Source: an uncultured Bacilli bacterium
GTDB lineage: Bacteria > Bacillota_I > Bacilli_A > RFN20 > CAG-631
Direction of reading: 5' to 3'
Length of the DNA: 64,000 bases
Assembly (NCBI GenBank): GCA_947599835.1
Contig: CANQFQ010000004.1
Span: 62,001 to 126,000 of the forward strand
The notes under the pieces: model-generated
The model's input: only the letters and a program-made list of their open reading frames with translations
Told to the model about the DNA's origin: nothing
The model's database searches: none
In this document: in pieces, positions 41,621 through 50,819 of the stretch
How positions within the stretch are numbered: the stretch's first letter is position 1
Layout of the letters: each line of letters opens with the position of its first letter
Position numbers and translations under genes: made by a program

Positions 41621-42513
41621 TAATCATCCCTCTTTTCTGCATTATTTTTATCTATTTTTAAATTATTATACATGATTTGACATAAATATACAATTTGCAA
41701 AATCAAAATGAATCCTAAAATAATGAGGGGTAAATCGACATAAAGTTTATAATAAATAAAGGGAATAGAACTCAACATTATCCATAAAATTGAAATCAAA
41801 AAGAAAATGGTTTTGTATTTGATTTTTTTGATAAATTCGATTATCGAAAAACTTGAAATGGCACAAACCAAAACAAATAAACACAAATAAAGATTAATCC
41901 AAATCCAACGGCAACCTATCGATAACAAAATCAACAAAAAGTTGAAAATAAAATAATAAATAGGAATTTTGGTTTCTATTGGAGAACTGAGTTGAAATTT
42001 TTTTAATTCTTGAACGACCAATTTTTGGCAAATAAAAGATTCTAACATACTAAAAATTAAAAGAAACGATAGCGAAAAATCTTTTATGAATCCTTTGTTA
42101 TTAAAGATTTCCTTAAGTAAATCAATATCATAGATGACTTTCGTAAAATAAAAACTAAACAAATTGGTGAAAGCAAAAGTGAGCGCTAAAATAAAAAAAG
42201 ACGTATAATAAGGCACTTTCTTTTTATATAAAAGCCCAAAAATATCGCCAACAAATAAGGTGGGAACGATATATAAGATTGAAAAAAAAGGATCGGAAAG
42301 GGTTACTAAAAAACAAAGAACAAGCGTGGTGATATTAAATAACACAATTTCTTTGAATGCATAACGGGCACTATAATAAGTCGCAAAAATAGGCATAATG
42401 ACCAATATTATGGTATCTAAAAATGGGAATGCTAAACTCAAAGCACTCATGATGATATAAATGGCTGCAAAAATGGCAGCTAAAGTCATTGCTTTAATCT
42501 TCTTTTGATACAT
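41620..42513 (-). CDS. Polytopic membrane protein, possibly DUF2232/YybS-like
   Basis: 297 residues from the ATG at 42513, chosen because AAGG lies seven bases before it; a longer frame from 42567 has no ribosome site. It has about eight membrane segments. The N-terminus (MTLAAIFAAIYIIMSALSLA, FPFLDTIILVIMPIF) resembles YybS/DUF2232 proteins, which usually lie before gdpP and rplI, but those genes are not here. ECF-transporter S components share a similar look. First gene of a three-gene membrane operon. Confidence 0.6.
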   Translation of the reverse strand: MYQKKIKAMTLAAIFAAIYIIMSALSLAFPFLDTIILVIMPIFATYYSARYAFKEIVLFNITTLVLCFLVTLSDPFFSILYIVPTLFVGDIFGLLYKKKVPYYTSFFILALTFAFTNLFSFYFTKVIYDIDLLKEIFNNKGFIKDFSLSFLLIFSMLESFICQKLVVQELKKFQLSSPIETKIPIYYFIFNFLLILLSIGCRWIWINLYLCLFVLVCAISSFSIIEFIKKIKYKTIFFLISILWIMLSSIPFIYYKLYVDLPLIILGFILILQIVYLCQIMYNNLKIDKNNAEKRDD

Positions 42514-42615
42514 AAAAATCCTTAACTTTCTACTCATTATTGTACTATATCTTCTAAAAAATAACAAAATATTTCAAAAAAAATAGAAAAAAAACATATT
42601 TTTTAAATTTTTTTG

Positions 42616-42643
42616 TTGATAATGCGATAAAAAGTGCTACAAT
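42616..42643 (+). promoter_or_regulatory. Promoter of the cold-shock gene
   Basis: TTGATA (42616-42621), a 16-base spacer and TACAAT (42638-42643). A leader of about 45 bases follows. Confidence 0.65.
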
Positions 42644-42694
42644 AATATTAGCAGTGAAAATTGCAATTATATGAAAGGTTTAAGGTTTAGTTAA

Positions 42695-42892
42695 ATGACA
42701 GGTAAAGTTAAAACATTCAACAAACAAAAAGGCTATGGTTTTATTAAACCTGAAAGTGGCGAAGATATTTTCTTCCACTATTCTTCTTTAGTTATGGAAG
42801 GATTTAAAACAATCGATCCTGATACTGAAGTAAGCTTTGATGTTGAAGACACTGAAAAAGGTCCAAGAGCTATTAATATTCAAAAGATCTAA
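42695..42892 (+). CDS. Cold-shock protein (CspA family)
   Basis: 65 residues, the normal length. RNP1 (KGYGFIKP) and RNP2 (DIFFHYS) are present. It is a single-stranded RNA/DNA-binding chaperone. Monocistronic, with a strong terminator. Confidence 0.97.
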   Translation: MTGKVKTFNKQKGYGFIKPESGEDIFFHYSSLVMEGFKTIDPDTEVSFDVEDTEKGPRAINIQKI

Positions 42893-42904
42893 CTTAAGTG
42901 TTGG

Positions 42905-42930
42905 TAAAGTCGCATATGCGACTTTTTTTT
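42905..42930 (+). terminator. Terminator of the cold-shock gene
   Basis: AAGTCGC pairs with GCGACTT around ATAT, followed by eight T. Confidence 0.9.
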
Positions 42931-42954
42931 ATTACATTTTTTTTACAAAAACGG

Positions 42955-42975
42955 TTCATACTAAGATTGTATGAA
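42955..42975 (+). promoter_or_regulatory. Inverted repeat before the 80-residue protein
   Basis: TTCATAC and GTATGAA are exact inverted arms around a seven-base spacer. The left arm includes CATACTA (42957-42963), similar to a forespore sigma -10 (CATnnTA). No clear -35 was found. Confidence 0.35.
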
Positions 42976-42990
42976 AGGGTGTGTTTTTGT

Positions 42991-43233
42991 ATGGCAAAGA
43001 TGATACATTTTATGACGGGAATGGTCACAGGTATGGTGATTGCAACTTATTCTCGCAAAATCCGTTCAAAATTATGTGCAATGAAAGAAAATGCGAGTCA
43101 AATGGTAGAGGATTGGAAAGATAGTCTAATGGAGGGTGAAGAAATCGGTGAAGAATCGTATGATTATCCTTCTCAAAGGATTAAAACAAGCCAGTCCAAT
43201 TCAAGAAAAAATAAACGTTCGAAAATGAATTAA
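42991..43233 (+). CDS. Small YtxH-like membrane-anchored protein
   Basis: 80 residues from the ATG at 42991, with GAAAGGGTG before it; a longer frame from 42898 would run through the cold-shock terminator. A Met/Gly-rich hydrophobic N-terminus (MIHFMTGMVTGMVIATY) is followed by a basic and then acidic soluble part. The form recalls YtxH-type stress proteins, but the match is weak. Confidence 0.55.
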   Translation: MAKMIHFMTGMVTGMVIATYSRKIRSKLCAMKENASQMVEDWKDSLMEGEEIGEESYDYPSQRIKTSQSNSRKNKRSKMN

Positions 43234-43302
43234 TATAAAAAACTAGATTTCTATTTATTTTTATTGTAGTATAATGTAAATAGAAAGGTGGATGGAGTTC
43301 AA

Positions 43303-44292
43303 ATGTCAAAAACATTAAAAAAGGCAACGATTTATGATGTTGCACGTTTAGCGCACACTTCATTAGCCACTGCATCTAGGGTTATCAATGGAAAAAATAA
43401 TGTTTCTGAGATAACAAAACAAAGAGTTTTAGAAGCAATCAAAGAATTAAATTATAAGCCAAATGCTATTGCGAAAGATTTGGCAATGAATTCCACAACG
43501 AATGTTGCCATTATCGTACCTGAAATTAATTATACTTATATTTCTCACGTTGTTGCAGGGTTAATGGATTGTGCCAAAAAGTTTGGTTATGATTGTCTTA
43601 TTTTTACCACAGAAGATCGGGCGGATGTGGATCGTGTTTTAAATAAAGTTTTATCGAAACGAGTTAATGGAGTTATTGTTTTTAATGATTTTTTGGATGA
43701 AAAAGATGTCGGTGTTTTAACCGATTATGCAGTCCCTGTGGTTACTATTGGTTTGGATTTGAAGACAAAATCTTCGGTCACTTGGCATTATAAAAATCAA
43801 ATTAAAGACTTGGTTAGTGAATGCTTAGTATTAAAAAAAGAAGAAGTTTATTTTTTAAAGGTTCATAATGGAAGTAAAACCGAACAAAGAGTGCAATCAG
43901 CGATTATGGAGGCCTATCAGTTACAAAACAAAGAATTTTCTAATGTGATTAAAGTACCTGATTCTTATAAAAAAACTTATTCCTTAATGAAGCAACACTT
44001 TGCTAAGCATCCTCAGGGGTATTATATTGCTTTAAGAGATTCCATTGCGATTGCGGCTTTAAATGCCGCTATGGATATGCAATTAAATGTACCTAATCAA
44101 GTTGAAATTATGGCCATCATTGGAACTAAATATAGTGAACTGACAAGACCAAAATTATCTTCTTTTGACATCAATATGCGGGAATTAGGTTTTAAAAGCA
44201 TGGAAACCTTAGCAAAATTGATTCAACATCCTGATTTAATTATTCATGAAAAGTTACCATTTAATTTTGTTGCCCGTGGCACAACGAAATAA
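43303..44292 (+). CDS. LacI-family transcriptional regulator
   Basis: 329 residues. N-terminal LacI helix-turn-helix (ATIYDVARLAHTSLATASRV, INGKNNVSE, LNYKPNAIAKDLA) and a periplasmic-binding-protein-type ligand domain (NVAIIVPEINYTYISHVVAG). The ATG at 43303 is preferred over a GTG at 43288. An extended -10 TATAAT lies at 43270. No sugar-uptake or catabolic genes are adjacent; it could be a CcpA-like global regulator, but the ligand domain is too divergent to say. Confidence 0.9.
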   Translation: MSKTLKKATIYDVARLAHTSLATASRVINGKNNVSEITKQRVLEAIKELNYKPNAIAKDLAMNSTTNVAIIVPEINYTYISHVVAGLMDCAKKFGYDCLIFTTEDRADVDRVLNKVLSKRVNGVIVFNDFLDEKDVGVLTDYAVPVVTIGLDLKTKSSVTWHYKNQIKDLVSECLVLKKEEVYFLKVHNGSKTEQRVQSAIMEAYQLQNKEFSNVIKVPDSYKKTYSLMKQHFAKHPQGYYIALRDSIAIAALNAAMDMQLNVPNQVEIMAIIGTKYSELTRPKLSSFDINMRELGFKSMETLAKLIQHPDLIIHEKLPFNFVARGTTK

Positions 44293-44295
44293 GGA

Positions 44296-44323
44296 TTGAT
44301 AAAATTATAAAAATTAGTATAAT
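44296..44323 (+). promoter_or_regulatory. Promoter of the T-box/tyrS transcript
   Basis: TTGATA (44296-44301), a 16-base spacer and TATAAT (44318-44323). Confidence 0.65.
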
Positions 44324-44334
44324 AATATTTGTAA

Positions 44335-44541
44335 AGTAAAGAAAGAAATAAATAGTTTTGTTTAGAGAGCTCTTTGATGGTGAAATAGAGTCAAAAGTAT
44401 TTATGGATACACCTTTAAAAAAAACTTTATCGTGGCTTAGCGTTAATAAGCAAAGAGGGTATTTGTAACATTACAAATAAACTAAGGTGGTACCGCGCAA
44501 ATAGTTAGCGTCCTTAGATTGAATAAGGATGCTTTTTTATT
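44335..44541 (+). promoter_or_regulatory. T-box riboswitch (tyrosyl-tRNA sensing)
   Basis: Stem I region with AGAGAGCTC and TGATGGTGAAA; a candidate Tyr specifier TAC in GGATACACC near 44404; the T-box AAGGTGGTACCGCG at 44484-44497; then a terminator with AGCGTCCTTA (44507-44516) pairing with TAAGGATGCT (44524-44533) and a T run. Uncharged tRNA-Tyr would favour the antiterminator and allow tyrS expression. Confidence 0.93.
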
Positions 44542-44557
44542 AAAGGGGGAAATTTGT

Positions 44558-45817
44558 ATGACATTATTAGAAGAACTAAAATTTAGAGGATTTATTAAAG
44601 ATTTTACCGATGAAAAAGGATTAACCGATTTGTTAGAAAAACAATCCATTCGTTTTTATTGTGGTTTCGATCCAACGGCAGATTCTTTACATGTAGGCCA
44701 TTTGATTCCGATTTTAATTATGAAACATTTTCAAAAACATCATCATCGCCCCATTGCTGTCATTGGTGGAGGAACTGGATTAATTGGTGATCCTAGCGGA
44801 AGAAAAAATGAAAGAGAACTATTAACCCTTGAAAAATCGATTGAAAATAGTCAAGGAATTTATCACCAATTAACTAAATTTTTATCTTTTGAAGGTGAAG
44901 ATGCTGCTATTTTAGTTAACAATTATGATTGGTTAAAAGATATTTCTGTGGTAGAATTTTTACGCGATTATGGTAAGAATTTTACAGTTAATTATATGCT
45001 AAGTAAAGATGTTGTTGCTAGCCGAATGGAACAAGGAATCTCTTTTACGGAATTTTCTTATATGATTATTCAATCGATTGATTTTTTGCATCTATATCAA
45101 ACCTATCATACGCAATTACAAATTGGTGGTAGTGAACAATGGGGAAATATTACTGCGGGCTTAGATTTAATTAAAAAAATAGAAGGCGCTGAAACCCCTG
45201 TCTATGGTATGACATTACAATTATTAACCAAATCGGATGGAACAAAATTTGGCAAGTCTGCTTCAGGAGCTTTATGGTTAGATGAAAAGAAAACACACCC
45301 TTATCATATTTATCAATATTTTTACAATATTGCCGATACCGATGTGATGAAATTGTTAAAAATTTATACCTTTTTAACCCCTGAAGAATTGATGAAAATT
45401 GAAAAAGATTTTATTGCTGATCCCGGAACTAGAAATGCACAAAAAATTCTAGCTTATGAAATTGTCAAGTTGATTCATGGCAAAGAAATGGCCGATCATG
45501 TCGTTAAAATGAGTGAAGTTTTATTTAAACAAGAATTTATCTCGTTATCGGCTGTTGAACTTGAAACGGTGCTTGAAGGGGTAAATAAAGTGGATATTCA
45601 TGCACCTACTTCGATTATGGATGCTTTAATGTTGACCGCTTTAGCAACCAGCAAGCGTGAAGCTAGAGAATTCTTAAAGAATGGGGCTATTGCTTTAAAT
45701 GGTGCAAAGATTACTGATGAAACAAGAATGATTGGTAAAGAAGATTGTATTGATCATACCTATGTTGTGTTAAAACGGGGTAAAAAGTTGTACGCTTTAC
45801 TACGTTATGTTGATTAA
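44558..45817 (+). CDS. tyrS: Tyrosyl-tRNA synthetase
   Basis: 419 residues from the ATG at 44558, after AAAGGGGG; an earlier frame start lies inside the T-box terminator. Class I signatures HVGH and KFGKS, the tyrosine pocket YCGFDPTADSLH and a C-terminal S4-like domain (REAREFLKNGAIALNG) are present. The gene is controlled by the T-box. Confidence 0.97.
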   Translation: MTLLEELKFRGFIKDFTDEKGLTDLLEKQSIRFYCGFDPTADSLHVGHLIPILIMKHFQKHHHRPIAVIGGGTGLIGDPSGRKNERELLTLEKSIENSQGIYHQLTKFLSFEGEDAAILVNNYDWLKDISVVEFLRDYGKNFTVNYMLSKDVVASRMEQGISFTEFSYMIIQSIDFLHLYQTYHTQLQIGGSEQWGNITAGLDLIKKIEGAETPVYGMTLQLLTKSDGTKFGKSASGALWLDEKKTHPYHIYQYFYNIADTDVMKLLKIYTFLTPEELMKIEKDFIADPGTRNAQKILAYEIVKLIHGKEMADHVVKMSEVLFKQEFISLSAVELETVLEGVNKVDIHAPTSIMDALMLTALATSKREAREFLKNGAIALNGAKITDETRMIGKEDCIDHTYVVLKRGKKLYALLRYVD

Positions 45818-45823
45818 AAATAG

Positions 45824-45852
45824 TTGTAATTTATCATTTGTTATGCTAAAAT
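45824..45852 (+). promoter_or_regulatory. Promoter of the rimP-nusA-infB operon
   Basis: TTGTAA (45824-45829), a 17-base spacer and TAAAAT (45847-45852). Confidence 0.7.
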
Positions 45853-45862
45853 ACTTACAAGA

Positions 45863-45880
45863 AGTGAGGGAAACCTCACT
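45863..45880 (+). promoter_or_regulatory. Leader hairpin of the nusA operon
   Basis: AGTGAGG-GAAA-CCTCACT forms a seven-pair stem with a GNRA tetraloop at the very 5' end of the predicted transcript, followed by TCTTTGTTTTG. It may end tyrS transcription, protect the 5' end, or act in NusA-dependent control. Confidence 0.5.
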
Positions 45881-45905
45881 CTTTGTTTTGAAAAGGAGCG
45901 AAAAT

Positions 45906-46376
45906 GTGAATCAAATTATTGAAAAAGTAAAAATTCCAATTCAAAAAATTGTCGAAGAAAACGATCTATGTTTATATAATTTGGAATATTTAAAAGAAGA
46001 TGGTGTTTATTTTTTACGCGTCAGTATTGAAAGAAAAGATAAAACAATGGATTTTGATACTTGTTCAAAAATTTCCGAAAAAATCAGTTCTTTTTTAGAC
46101 GAAGTAGATCCCATTGAGCATGCGTATATTTTAGAAGTTTGCTCTCCAGGAGCAGAAAGACCTTTAAAAACAAAACAGGATTTCGATGAAGCCTTAAATC
46201 AATATGTGGAAGTTCATCTAAAGCAACCCATCGAAAAAAAGGATGCCTTTAAAGGCTATTTGATTGCAGTTGAAGCAGCATCCATTACGATAGCTTATAA
46301 AGATAAAACAAGAGATAAAACGATTCAAATTAATTTTGAAAATATTGCTGAGGCAAACTTAGCAGTAAAAATATAA
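45906..46376 (+). CDS. rimP: Ribosome maturation factor RimP
   Basis: 156 residues from a GTG start at 45906, with AAAAGGAGCG in front; the ATG two bases upstream is followed at once by a stop. DLCLYNLEYLKE, FLRVSIERK, EVCSPGAERPLK and a C-terminal SH3-like part match RimP, needed for 30S assembly. First gene of the operon. Confidence 0.92.
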   Translation: MNQIIEKVKIPIQKIVEENDLCLYNLEYLKEDGVYFLRVSIERKDKTMDFDTCSKISEKISSFLDEVDPIEHAYILEVCSPGAERPLKTKQDFDEALNQYVEVHLKQPIEKKDAFKGYLIAVEAASITIAYKDKTRDKTIQINFENIAEANLAVKI

Positions 46377-46395
46377 TGAGGAAAGGAAACGTAGT

Positions 46396-48033
46396 ATGAA
46401 ACAAGCAAGTAAAAAACTAGCCAGTCATCCACAAGAAATTAATACGCAAGAATTGTTGAATGCGATTCAAGATTTAGCCACCACAAAAGGACTTTCTAAA
46501 CAAGTCATTATGGATGCTATGGCAGAAGCCTTAAAAAAAGCTTATTTAAAATATAGTGGGGATGATCCAACAGATACGCTTTTGGATGTTCGTTTTAATG
46601 ACCAAACCGGCGAAATTCAAATGGTAAAAGAAAAAAATGTGGTTGCAGAAATCACGGATGATGTATACGAAACAGATCCAGAAGAAGCAAAGGAACAAAC
46701 GGGAAAAGATTATAAAGTTGGCGATGTCATGGAAATTCCAATTGATATTACTCAATTTCAACGTGCTGCGGCTATGCAAGCCAAAAATGTTTTCAAGCAA
46801 AAATTAAGAGAAGCAGAAAAACAAGCAATTTATGCACAATATAAAGATAATATCAATGATATCATGATAGGAACGATTGAACGAGTAGAACCTAATTATT
46901 GTATTGTTAATTTAGGCAGTGCGAATGCTTATCTTGCAAAATCAAAATGCTTGCCTAATGAAGCTTTAATTGCTAATCGGAAAATTAAAGTTTATGTCGA
47001 AGATGTGGATCATCGTTCACAAGGAACTCAAATTATTGTTTCAAGAACAGCTCCTGGATTTGTAAAGCGATTAATGGAACAAGAAATCAGCGAAATTTAT
47101 GATGGCACAGTTGAAATTAAGGCAATTGCTCGAAATGCAGGCGTGAGAACAAAGGTTGCTGTTTATTCTAAAGATATTAATGTGGATCCAAGTGGGGCAT
47201 GTATTGGTCCTAAGGGAAATCGTATTAATAAAGTAATCGAACAAATTGGTAGAGAAAATATTGATGTGGTAAACTATAGTGACAATCCAATTCTTTTCAT
47301 TGCCGATGCTTTAAAACCTGCAACGATTATCGGAGTGAAACTCAATGAAGAAGAAAAGAGTTGTATTGCTGTGGTTCCTAGTGATGATGCTGAAGGAAGT
47401 GCTTCGGAATTTTCTAAAGCAATTGGAAAAGGCGCTCAAAATGTAAACTTAGCCGTTAAATTAACTGGCTGGAAAATTGATATTAAATTACAAGATGAAG
47501 CCGATCAAAACGGAATTGATTATGCCTTAGTTGAAGATGTAAAACTGATTGAAGATGCAAAAAGACGTGCACCTAAAACATTAGTTCAAACCACAGCACC
47601 AAAAGTTGAAGAACAAGAAGTAGTCAAAGAAGAAATCGTGGATAAGGACACAACTCCAGTCATGGAAGAAAATGTTTCTGAACAAGAAATTCAAGTTCAA
47701 GAAGCCACAACTGCCAATGTGGAATCCTTTACTCCAACGAAAACAAGTTCTAGTACAGTCAGTGCATTTAATGAATACGAAGAAGCTTTATCAAATAAAT
47801 CCAATACGGCACAAACAGAAAGAAAAACGAAAAAGTATAAAAAAGATAAAGAAGAACCACAAGCAGAAAAAGAATCAGAAAAAGTGGTTACAAAACCTGC
47901 AAAGCCTGCGATTACTTTACCAGTTTATACTGAAGAAGAATTAGCCGATATTGAAGCAGAAGAAGCAGAAGAAGAAAATAAATACGATGAAGAAATCGAT
48001 TACGATGAATTCGATGATTATTATGATAAATAA
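46396..48033 (+). CDS. nusA: Transcription factor NusA with acidic tail
   Basis: 545 residues. N-terminal RNA-polymerase-binding domain, S1 domain (IMIGTIERVEPNYCIVNLG) and two KH domains (DPSGACIGPKGNRINKVIEQ; FSKAIGKGAQNVNLAVKLTG). The last 150 residues are a highly charged low-complexity tail, rich in Glu and Lys and ending EEIDYDEFDDYYDK; Bacillus NusA lacks such a tail, although some Mollicutes have extended C-termini. AAAGGAAACG lies before the start. Confidence 0.96.
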   Translation: MKQASKKLASHPQEINTQELLNAIQDLATTKGLSKQVIMDAMAEALKKAYLKYSGDDPTDTLLDVRFNDQTGEIQMVKEKNVVAEITDDVYETDPEEAKEQTGKDYKVGDVMEIPIDITQFQRAAAMQAKNVFKQKLREAEKQAIYAQYKDNINDIMIGTIERVEPNYCIVNLGSANAYLAKSKCLPNEALIANRKIKVYVEDVDHRSQGTQIIVSRTAPGFVKRLMEQEISEIYDGTVEIKAIARNAGVRTKVAVYSKDINVDPSGACIGPKGNRINKVIEQIGRENIDVVNYSDNPILFIADALKPATIIGVKLNEEEKSCIAVVPSDDAEGSASEFSKAIGKGAQNVNLAVKLTGWKIDIKLQDEADQNGIDYALVEDVKLIEDAKRRAPKTLVQTTAPKVEEQEVVKEEIVDKDTTPVMEENVSEQEIQVQEATTANVESFTPTKTSSSTVSAFNEYEEALSNKSNTAQTERKTKKYKKDKEEPQAEKESEKVVTKPAKPAITLPVYTEEELADIEAEEAEEENKYDEEIDYDEFDDYYDK

Positions 48034-48055
48034 TTCATAAAAACGAGGTGGTAGG

Positions 48056-48322
48056 ATGGTTAAAAAAATTCCATTAAGAAAATGTGTGGTGACACAAGAA
48101 AGATTGCCTAAGAAAGAATTATTAAGAATTGTCAAAAATAATGAAGGAAATATTTTTGTTGATTTAAGTTCTAAAGCCAATGGGCGAGGTGCTTATATTC
48201 AAAAATCCTTGGAAGTTTTGCAATTAGCAAAGCAAAAAAAGTGTTTAGAAAGAGCCCTTGAATGTACGATACCTGAAAGTGTTTATCAACAAATTGAAAA
48301 AATTATTTTAAATGAACAATAA
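48056..48322 (+). CDS. rnpM: RNase P modulator RnpM (YlxR)
   Basis: 88 residues: IPLRKCVVTQERLPKKELLR and GRGAYIQKS are the DUF448/YlxR signature. It binds RNase P RNA and dampens its activity in Bacillus. Standard place between nusA and ylxQ; overlaps the next gene by 11 bases. Confidence 0.92.
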   Translation: MVKKIPLRKCVVTQERLPKKELLRIVKNNEGNIFVDLSSKANGRGAYIQKSLEVLQLAKQKKCLERALECTIPESVYQQIEKIILNEQ

Positions 48323-48644
48323 AAGTATCCAGACGATTCATTTTGCAATCAAATCCCACCATTTAACTTATGGTGAATCATTAATTATGTCTATTTGCCA
48401 AAAAAAAGTTTATGTTGTTTTACTGGCTCAAGATGCGGGTAAAGCAAACGCTAAAAAAATTAAAGATAAATGTTTATCTTATCAAATTCCGCTTTATGAA
48501 AATACGACCAAAGATGAACTTTCTCAAATCCTTGGTAAAACGGTAGTTGCATTAGGAATACAAGATAAAAATTTGTCGAATAAATTGATAAAAAATCTGC
48601 AAGAAGGAAGTGAATCACATGAAGAAAAAAATAAAATCCAATAA
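48312..48644 (+). CDS. ylxQ: L7Ae-family ribosomal protein YlxQ
   Basis: 110 residues. [23 protein letters not shown] and a later [12 protein letters not shown] fit the L7Ae/L30e fold that binds kink-turn RNA. Its 3' end overlaps infB by 26 bases, as is usual in this operon. Confidence 0.85.
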   Translation: MNNKSIQTIHFAIKSHHLTYGESLIMSICQKKVYVVLLAQDAGKANAKKIKDKCLSYQIPLYENTTKDELSQILGKTVVALGIQDKNLSNKLIKNLQEGSESHEEKNKIQ

Positions 48645-50472
48645 GAAGGAACATTTAATTTCTAATGTTAGTTCTGCAAATCATTTATCAAACAAAAGAG
48701 AAGTTAAAGAAAAATTAAACGATGGTATTTTAGTTTATACTGGAGCATTAACTGTAAGTGAATTGGCTGAAAAATTAGGTTTAACACCAACAGAGGTTGT
48801 CAAATGTTTGTTTTTAGAAAAAATTATGGTAACAGTGAATACCACTTTGAATGATGATTTAATTGAAATTGTTTGTTTAAAATATGGATATGAAGTAAAA
48901 AAAGAAAAAGTGGTTGAACTTGAAAAATTTGAAAACATAGAAATTCAAGATGATCCAAATTCACTCGTTGAACGACCTCCAGTAGTCACGATTATGGGAC
49001 ATGTTGATCATGGAAAAACAACTTTGCTAGATGCGATTCGAAAATCCCGCATTGTTGCAGGTGAATTTGGAGGAATTACCCAACATATTGGTGCTTATCA
49101 AACTGTTGTCAATGGAAAAAAGATTACTTTTATTGATACTCCAGGTCATGCTGCTTTTACAGAAATGCGTTCCCGTGGTGCACAAATTACGGACATTGTT
49201 GTCATTGTAGTGGCTGCAGATGATGGAGTTATGCCACAAACGCGTGAAGCCATTGACCATGCTAAAGCAGCAAATGTACCGATTGTTGTAGCTATTAATA
49301 AAATTGATAAACCAAATATCAACACGGAAAGAATTAAATCTCAATTAACAGATTTAGGTTTAGTTCCTGAAGAATGGGGTGGAGATACTATTTTTCAAGA
49401 AATTTCCGCTAAAAGTGGTTTAAATTTAGATAAGTTACTAGAAAATATTTTATTAATTGCTGAAATGAAAGAACTCAAAGCAAATCCAAAACGTTATGCT
49501 TTAGGTACTGTAATAGAAGCAAAATTAGATAAAGGACGTGGCCCTATTGCTACGTTGTTAGTGCAAAACGGAACTTTAAGATTAGGAGATTGTCTTGTTT
49601 GCGGTGTGGCTTTTGGTCGAGTAAGACAATTAAAAGATGATATGGGTAGAAATTTACAAGAAGCAGGGCCTTCCATGCCTATAGAAGTATCTGGATTGCA
49701 AGAGGTTCCTATTGCCGGTGATAAATTTATGGCTTTTGAAAATGAAAAAATGGCCAGAGAAATCGCTTTAAAAAGAAAAATTGCAAAAGAAGCACAAGAT
49801 CGTGTAGGAAGTTCAGCTAGAAAACTTGAAGATTTAATTAAAGAATCTCAAGAGGGCGAAAAACAAATTATCAATGTGATTATCAAAACGGATGTGCAAG
49901 GATCTGCTGAAGCCATTAGAAATGCTTTGGAAAAATTAAAAATTGAAAACGTTGAAGTCAATGTTATTTCAGCACAAGCCGGAGCCATTACTGAATCTGA
50001 TGTATTATTAGCCAATGCTTCTAATGCAATTATTTATGGCTTTAATGTTCGTCCGGATGCGATGATTCGCAAAAAGGCTGCTGAAGTCAATGTAGATATT
50101 CGTTTACATAACGTTATTTATGCTTTGACTGAAGAAATGGAATTAGCCATGAAAGGAAAATTAAAGCCAATTTTAAAAGAAGTAGTGACAGGACAAGCAG
50201 AAGTTCGACAACTTTTCAAAGTGGGAAAGGTCGGTACGATTGCTGGTTCTTATGTGACAATGGGCGTAATTAAAAGAGATTCAAATGTTCGTTTGATTCG
50301 TTCTGGAATTGTCGTTTATACCGGTAAATTAGCTTCTTTAAAACGTTTTAATGATGATGCAAAAGAAGTGAAAGAAGGCTTCGAGTGTGGTATGATGATT
50401 GAAAACTACAATGATATCAAAGAAAATGATATTATTGAAGGCTATGTCATGGAAGAAGTACAACGCACTTAA
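48619..50472 (+). CDS. infB: Translation initiation factor IF-2
   Basis: 617 residues from the ATG at 48619 (AAGGAAG before it). The N-terminal part is short (about 120 residues) compared with most bacteria. The G domain has [28 protein letters not shown] and SAKSG. Domains II-IV, including the fMet-tRNA-binding C2, follow in full. It positions initiator tRNA on the ribosome. Confidence 0.97.
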   Translation: MKKKIKSNKKEHLISNVSSANHLSNKREVKEKLNDGILVYTGALTVSELAEKLGLTPTEVVKCLFLEKIMVTVNTTLNDDLIEIVCLKYGYEVKKEKVVELEKFENIEIQDDPNSLVERPPVVTIMGHVDHGKTTLLDAIRKSRIVAGEFGGITQHIGAYQTVVNGKKITFIDTPGHAAFTEMRSRGAQITDIVVIVVAADDGVMPQTREAIDHAKAANVPIVVAINKIDKPNINTERIKSQLTDLGLVPEEWGGDTIFQEISAKSGLNLDKLLENILLIAEMKELKANPKRYALGTVIEAKLDKGRGPIATLLVQNGTLRLGDCLVCGVAFGRVRQLKDDMGRNLQEAGPSMPIEVSGLQEVPIAGDKFMAFENEKMAREIALKRKIAKEAQDRVGSSARKLEDLIKESQEGEKQIINVIIKTDVQGSAEAIRNALEKLKIENVEVNVISAQAGAITESDVLLANASNAIIYGFNVRPDAMIRKKAAEVNVDIRLHNVIYALTEEMELAMKGKLKPILKEVVTGQAEVRQLFKVGKVGTIAGSYVTMGVIKRDSNVRLIRSGIVVYTGKLASLKRFNDDAKEVKEGFECGMMIENYNDIKENDIIEGYVMEEVQRT

Positions 50473-50483
50473 GGAGGAAAAGT

Positions 50484-50819
50484 ATGAACGAAAAAAGGAC
50501 AGAGCGCTTATCTAGCGCTGTTCAAAAGGCTGTTTCAGATATTATTCAATTTAAAGTTAAAGCACAACATGATATTGGCTTTGTAACCGTGACAGGTGCA
50601 CGTGTGACGAATGATTTATCATATGCTTATATTTACGTGAGTATATTTAATGATCCAAATCATGAAAAATTTGCTGCTTTAGATAAATTAAAAGGCTTTA
50701 TACGAACCGAGTTAGCAAGAGAAGTAAAAATGCGTAAAACACCTCAAATCATTTTTCAATTAGATGAATCTATCGATAATTATCTCTTTATCGATAAGTT
50801 AATTAAAGAATCAAAATAA
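50484..50819 (+). CDS. rbfA: Ribosome-binding factor A
   Basis: 111 residues: RTERLSSAVQKAVSDIIQF, SYAYIYVSIF and a C-terminal IDKLIKESK match RbfA, a 30S maturation factor. AAGGAGG lies before the start. It ends immediately before the next gene. truB and ribF, often next, are absent. Confidence 0.95.
   Translation: MNEKRTERLSSAVQKAVSDIIQFKVKAQHDIGFVTVTGARVTNDLSYAYIYVSIFNDPNHEKFAALDKLKGFIRTELAREVKMRKTPQIIFQLDESIDNYLFIDKLIKESK

Noticed and set aside
45863-45880. Stem-loop as a simple terminator of tyrS
   Set aside because: It lies downstream of a good promoter for rimP and its T run is interrupted, so calling it only the tyrS terminator is not justified. It is kept as a leader hairpin of uncertain role.
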